From Pseudomonas mosselii (lineage in GTDB: Bacteria; Pseudomonadota; Gammaproteobacteria; Pseudomonadales; Pseudomonadaceae): 64,000 nt of DNA. Numbering within the stretch: the stretch's first letter is position 1; the number at the start of each line of letters is the position of its first letter. Location: positions 124,001-188,000 of the forward strand of contig NZ_VAUO01000005.1 of the NCBI RefSeq assembly GCF_005796105.1. The letters run 5' to 3'. Below, piece after piece: positions 62,122 to 64,000 of this stretch. Both the position numbers and the translations under genes were made by a program. The notes under the pieces were generated by a model. The model was given only the letters and a program-made list of their open reading frames with translations. It was not told the DNA's origin and did not search any database.

Positions 62122-63390
62122 ATGGCAAACGCGCATAGCGGCAAAATGATCGTCGGGCTGGACATCGGCACCTCCAAGGTGGTGGCGCTGGTGGGCGAGG
62201 TCGGCGAAGACGGCACCCTGGAGATCGTGGGCATCGGCACCCACCCATCGCGCGGCCTGAAGAAAGGCGTGGTGGTGAACATCGAGTCGACCGTGCAGTC
62301 GATCCAGCGCGCTGTGGAAGAGGCCCAACTGATGGCCGGCTGCCGCATCCACTCGGCGTTCGTTGGCGTGGCTGGCAACCACATCCGCAGCCTGAACTCC
62401 CACGGCATCGTCGCCATCCGCGACCGTGAAGTGAGCATGGCCGACCTCGAACGTGTGCTCGACGCTGCCCAGGCTGTGGCCATTCCGGCCGACCAGCGTG
62501 TGCTGCACACCCTGCCGCAGGACTACGTGATCGACAACCAGGAAGGCGTTCGCGAGCCGCTGGGCATGTCGGGCGTGCGCCTGGAAGCCAAGGTCCACGT
62601 GGTCACCTGCGCCGTCAATGCCGCACAGAATATCGAGAAGTGCGTACGCCGCTGTGGCCTGGAAATCGACGACATCATCCTCGAACAGTTGGCTTCGGCC
62701 TATTCGGTGCTGACCGACGATGAGAAAGAACTCGGCGTGTGCCTGGTGGACATCGGGGGTGGCACCACCGACATCGCGATCTTTACCGAAGGCGCGATTC
62801 GCCACACCGCGGTGATCCCTATCGCGGGCGACCAGGTCACCAACGACATCGCCATGGCTCTGCGTACACCGACGCAGTACGCCGAGGAGATCAAGATCCG
62901 CTACGCCTGTGCCCTGGCCAAGCTGGCTGGCGCTGGCGAGACCATCAAGGTGCCGAGCGTGGGCGATCGTCCACCGCGCGAGCTGTCGCGCCAGGCCCTG
63001 GCAGAAGTGGTCGAGCCTCGTTACGACGAGCTGTTCACCCTGATCCAGGCCGAGCTGCGCCGCAGCGGCTACGAGGACCTGGTGCCCGCCGGTATCGTCC
63101 TCACCGGCGGCACCGCGAAGATGGAAGGCGCCGTGGAACTGGCCGAGGAAATCTTCCACATGCCGGTACGCCTTGGCGTGCCGCACAGCGTTCGGGGCCT
63201 GAGCGACGTGGTGCGCAACCCGATCTATTCCACCGGCGTGGGCCTGCTCACCTACGGCTTGCAGAAGCAGTCCGAAGACCTGGTCATGACCGGTATCAGC
63301 AACAGCAGCAACAGCAATAACAGCTATGGCGATGAACCCAAGGGGCCAGTGCTTGAACGACTCAAGCGTTGGGTCCAGAGCAACTTCTGA
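62122..63390 (+). CDS. ftsA: Cell-division actin homologue FtsA
   Basis: A 422-residue membrane-tethering partner of FtsZ. It has the actin-fold phosphate-1 loop MIVGLDIGTSKVVALVGE, the phosphate-2 loop VDIGGGTTDIAIF and the adenosine motif GIVLTGGTAKMEG. The C-terminus carries a low-complexity Ser/Asn linker (SNSSNSNNS) and then the amphipathic membrane-targeting helix LERLKRWVQSNF. ATG at 62122 is preceded by GAGGCAGG; the frame from 62053 overlaps ftsQ too far. Confidence 0.97.
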   Translation: MANAHSGKMIVGLDIGTSKVVALVGEVGEDGTLEIVGIGTHPSRGLKKGVVVNIESTVQSIQRAVEEAQLMAGCRIHSAFVGVAGNHIRSLNSHGIVAIRDREVSMADLERVLDAAQAVAIPADQRVLHTLPQDYVIDNQEGVREPLGMSGVRLEAKVHVVTCAVNAAQNIEKCVRRCGLEIDDIILEQLASAYSVLTDDEKELGVCLVDIGGGTTDIAIFTEGAIRHTAVIPIAGDQVTNDIAMALRTPTQYAEEIKIRYACALAKLAGAGETIKVPSVGDRPPRELSRQALAEVVEPRYDELFTLIQAELRRSGYEDLVPAGIVLTGGTAKMEGAVELAEEIFHMPVRLGVPHSVRGLSDVVRNPIYSTGVGLLTYGLQKQSEDLVMTGISNSSNSNNSYGDEPKGPVLERLKRWVQSNF

Positions 63391-63445
63391 GTTTCAAAGC
63401 AGTAGTGGTAGGCGCGACAACTAGAGAACTGTAAGGAGAGGGAAA

Positions 63446-64000
63446 ATGTTCGAGCTCGTAGACAACGTCCCGCAAAGCCCGGTCATCAAGGTGATCGGCG
63501 TCGGCGGTGGCGGCGGCAACGCCGTCAACCACATGGTCAAAAGCAGCATCGAAGGCGTCGAGTTCATCTGCGCCAACACCGATGCTCAAGCGCTGAAAAA
63601 CATTGGCGCACGCACCATCCTGCAACTGGGCACCGGCGTGACCAAGGGCCTGGGTGCGGGGGCCAATCCAGAGGTCGGCCGTCAAGCCGCGCTGGAAGAC
63701 CGTGAGCGCATCGCCGAAGTGCTGCAAGGCACCAACATGGTGTTCATCACCACCGGCATGGGCGGCGGTACCGGTACCGGTGCTGCGCCGATCATCGCCG
63801 AAGTCGCGAAAGAGATGGGTATCCTTACTGTTGCGGTAGTGACCCGTCCGTTCCCGTTCGAAGGCCGCAAGCGCATGCAGATCGCCGATGAAGGCATCCG
63901 TATGCTCGCCGAGAGCGTCGACTCGCTGATCACCATCCCCAACGAGAAGCTGCTGACCATCCTGGGCAAGGATGCAAGCCTGCTGTCCGCTTTCGCCAAG
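63446..64000 (+). CDS. ftsZ: Cell-division GTPase FtsZ (N-terminal part, cut by window end)
   Basis: The first 185 codons of the tubulin-like GTPase that builds the Z-ring. Start [20 protein letters not shown] with AAGGAG upstream, nucleotide loop [13 protein letters not shown], and the tubulin signature [10 protein letters not shown] near residue 105-115. The gene continues past the right edge. The 55-base gap from ftsA is larger than elsewhere in the cluster and gives ftsZ its own strong ribosome site. Confidence 0.98.
   Translation, partial: MFELVDNVPQSPVIKVIGVGGGGGNAVNHMVKSSIEGVEFICANTDAQALKNIGARTILQLGTGVTKGLGAGANPEVGRQAALEDRERIAEVLQGTNMVFITTGMGGGTGTGAAPIIAEVAKEMGILTVAVVTRPFPFEGRKRMQIADEGIRMLAESVDSLITIPNEKLLTILGKDASLLSAFAK

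Overview
The window is a high-GC chromosome segment of a Pseudomonas, most likely of the P. putida group. Support for this: the alginate genes algD and alg8, the divergent mdeR/mdeA pair (methionine gamma-lyase), a fused CysNC, AlgW, the aapJQMP amino-acid transporter, the order trpS-zapE...rplM-rpsI-petABC-sspAB...lpoA-rsmI-rnpB-mraZ, and a complete division and cell-wall (dcw) cluster up to ftsZ. Names come from recognising protein sequences and motifs by eye; no database search was run. No tRNA, rRNA, CRISPR array, insertion sequence, integrase or prophage was seen.

Layout. 1-2.4 kb: start of the alginate operon on the minus strand (alg8 partial, algD), with an AlgU-type promoter and an unusually long leader. 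2.4-9.0 kb: an accessory-looking block on the plus strand. It holds a small secreted protein, two tandem paralogous 262-residue proteins of unknown function, and a four-gene tripartite exporter (ABC ATPase, MacB-like permease, TolC-like outer-membrane protein, HlyD/MacA-like adaptor) whose reading frames all overlap. This is the best candidate here for an undescribed system. 9.0-19.1 kb: yaaA, a degenerate polysaccharide-deacetylase-like protein, a PIN-PhoH protein, a TonB-dependent receptor, moaCDE, an RhlB-type helicase and a carboxylesterase.

19.1-29 kb: aapJQMP behind a sigma-54 promoter, algW, a Nif3-like gene, and cysD-cysNC for sulfate activation. 29-38.2 kb: mdeR/mdeA, zapG-like, an alpha/beta hydrolase, trpS with an extra C-terminal domain, zapE, a GlxA-type AraC regulator bracketed by related repeats, an aldo/keto reductase, and rplM-rpsI. 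38.4-47.5 kb: petABC (cytochrome bc1), sspAB, two lipoproteins, a SIS-domain isomerase, yraN, lpoA, rsmI and the RNase P RNA.

47.7-64 kb: the dcw cluster mraZ-rsmH-ftsL-ftsI-murE-murF-mraY-murD-ftsW-murG-murC-ddlB-ftsQ-ftsA-ftsZ (ftsZ cut by the window end). Neighbouring genes overlap or nearly touch, and a sigma-70-like promoter with three 10-bp-phased MraZ boxes precedes them.

Connections inside the window: AlgW is the periplasmic protease that starts the cascade releasing AlgU, and the algD promoter found here is of the AlgU type. ZapE, ZapG and LpoA tie the middle of the window to division and wall synthesis at its right end. In the 2.4-9.0 kb block, the only protein with a Sec signal, the small two-cysteine protein, is a plausible periplasmic substrate for the MacAB-like pump.
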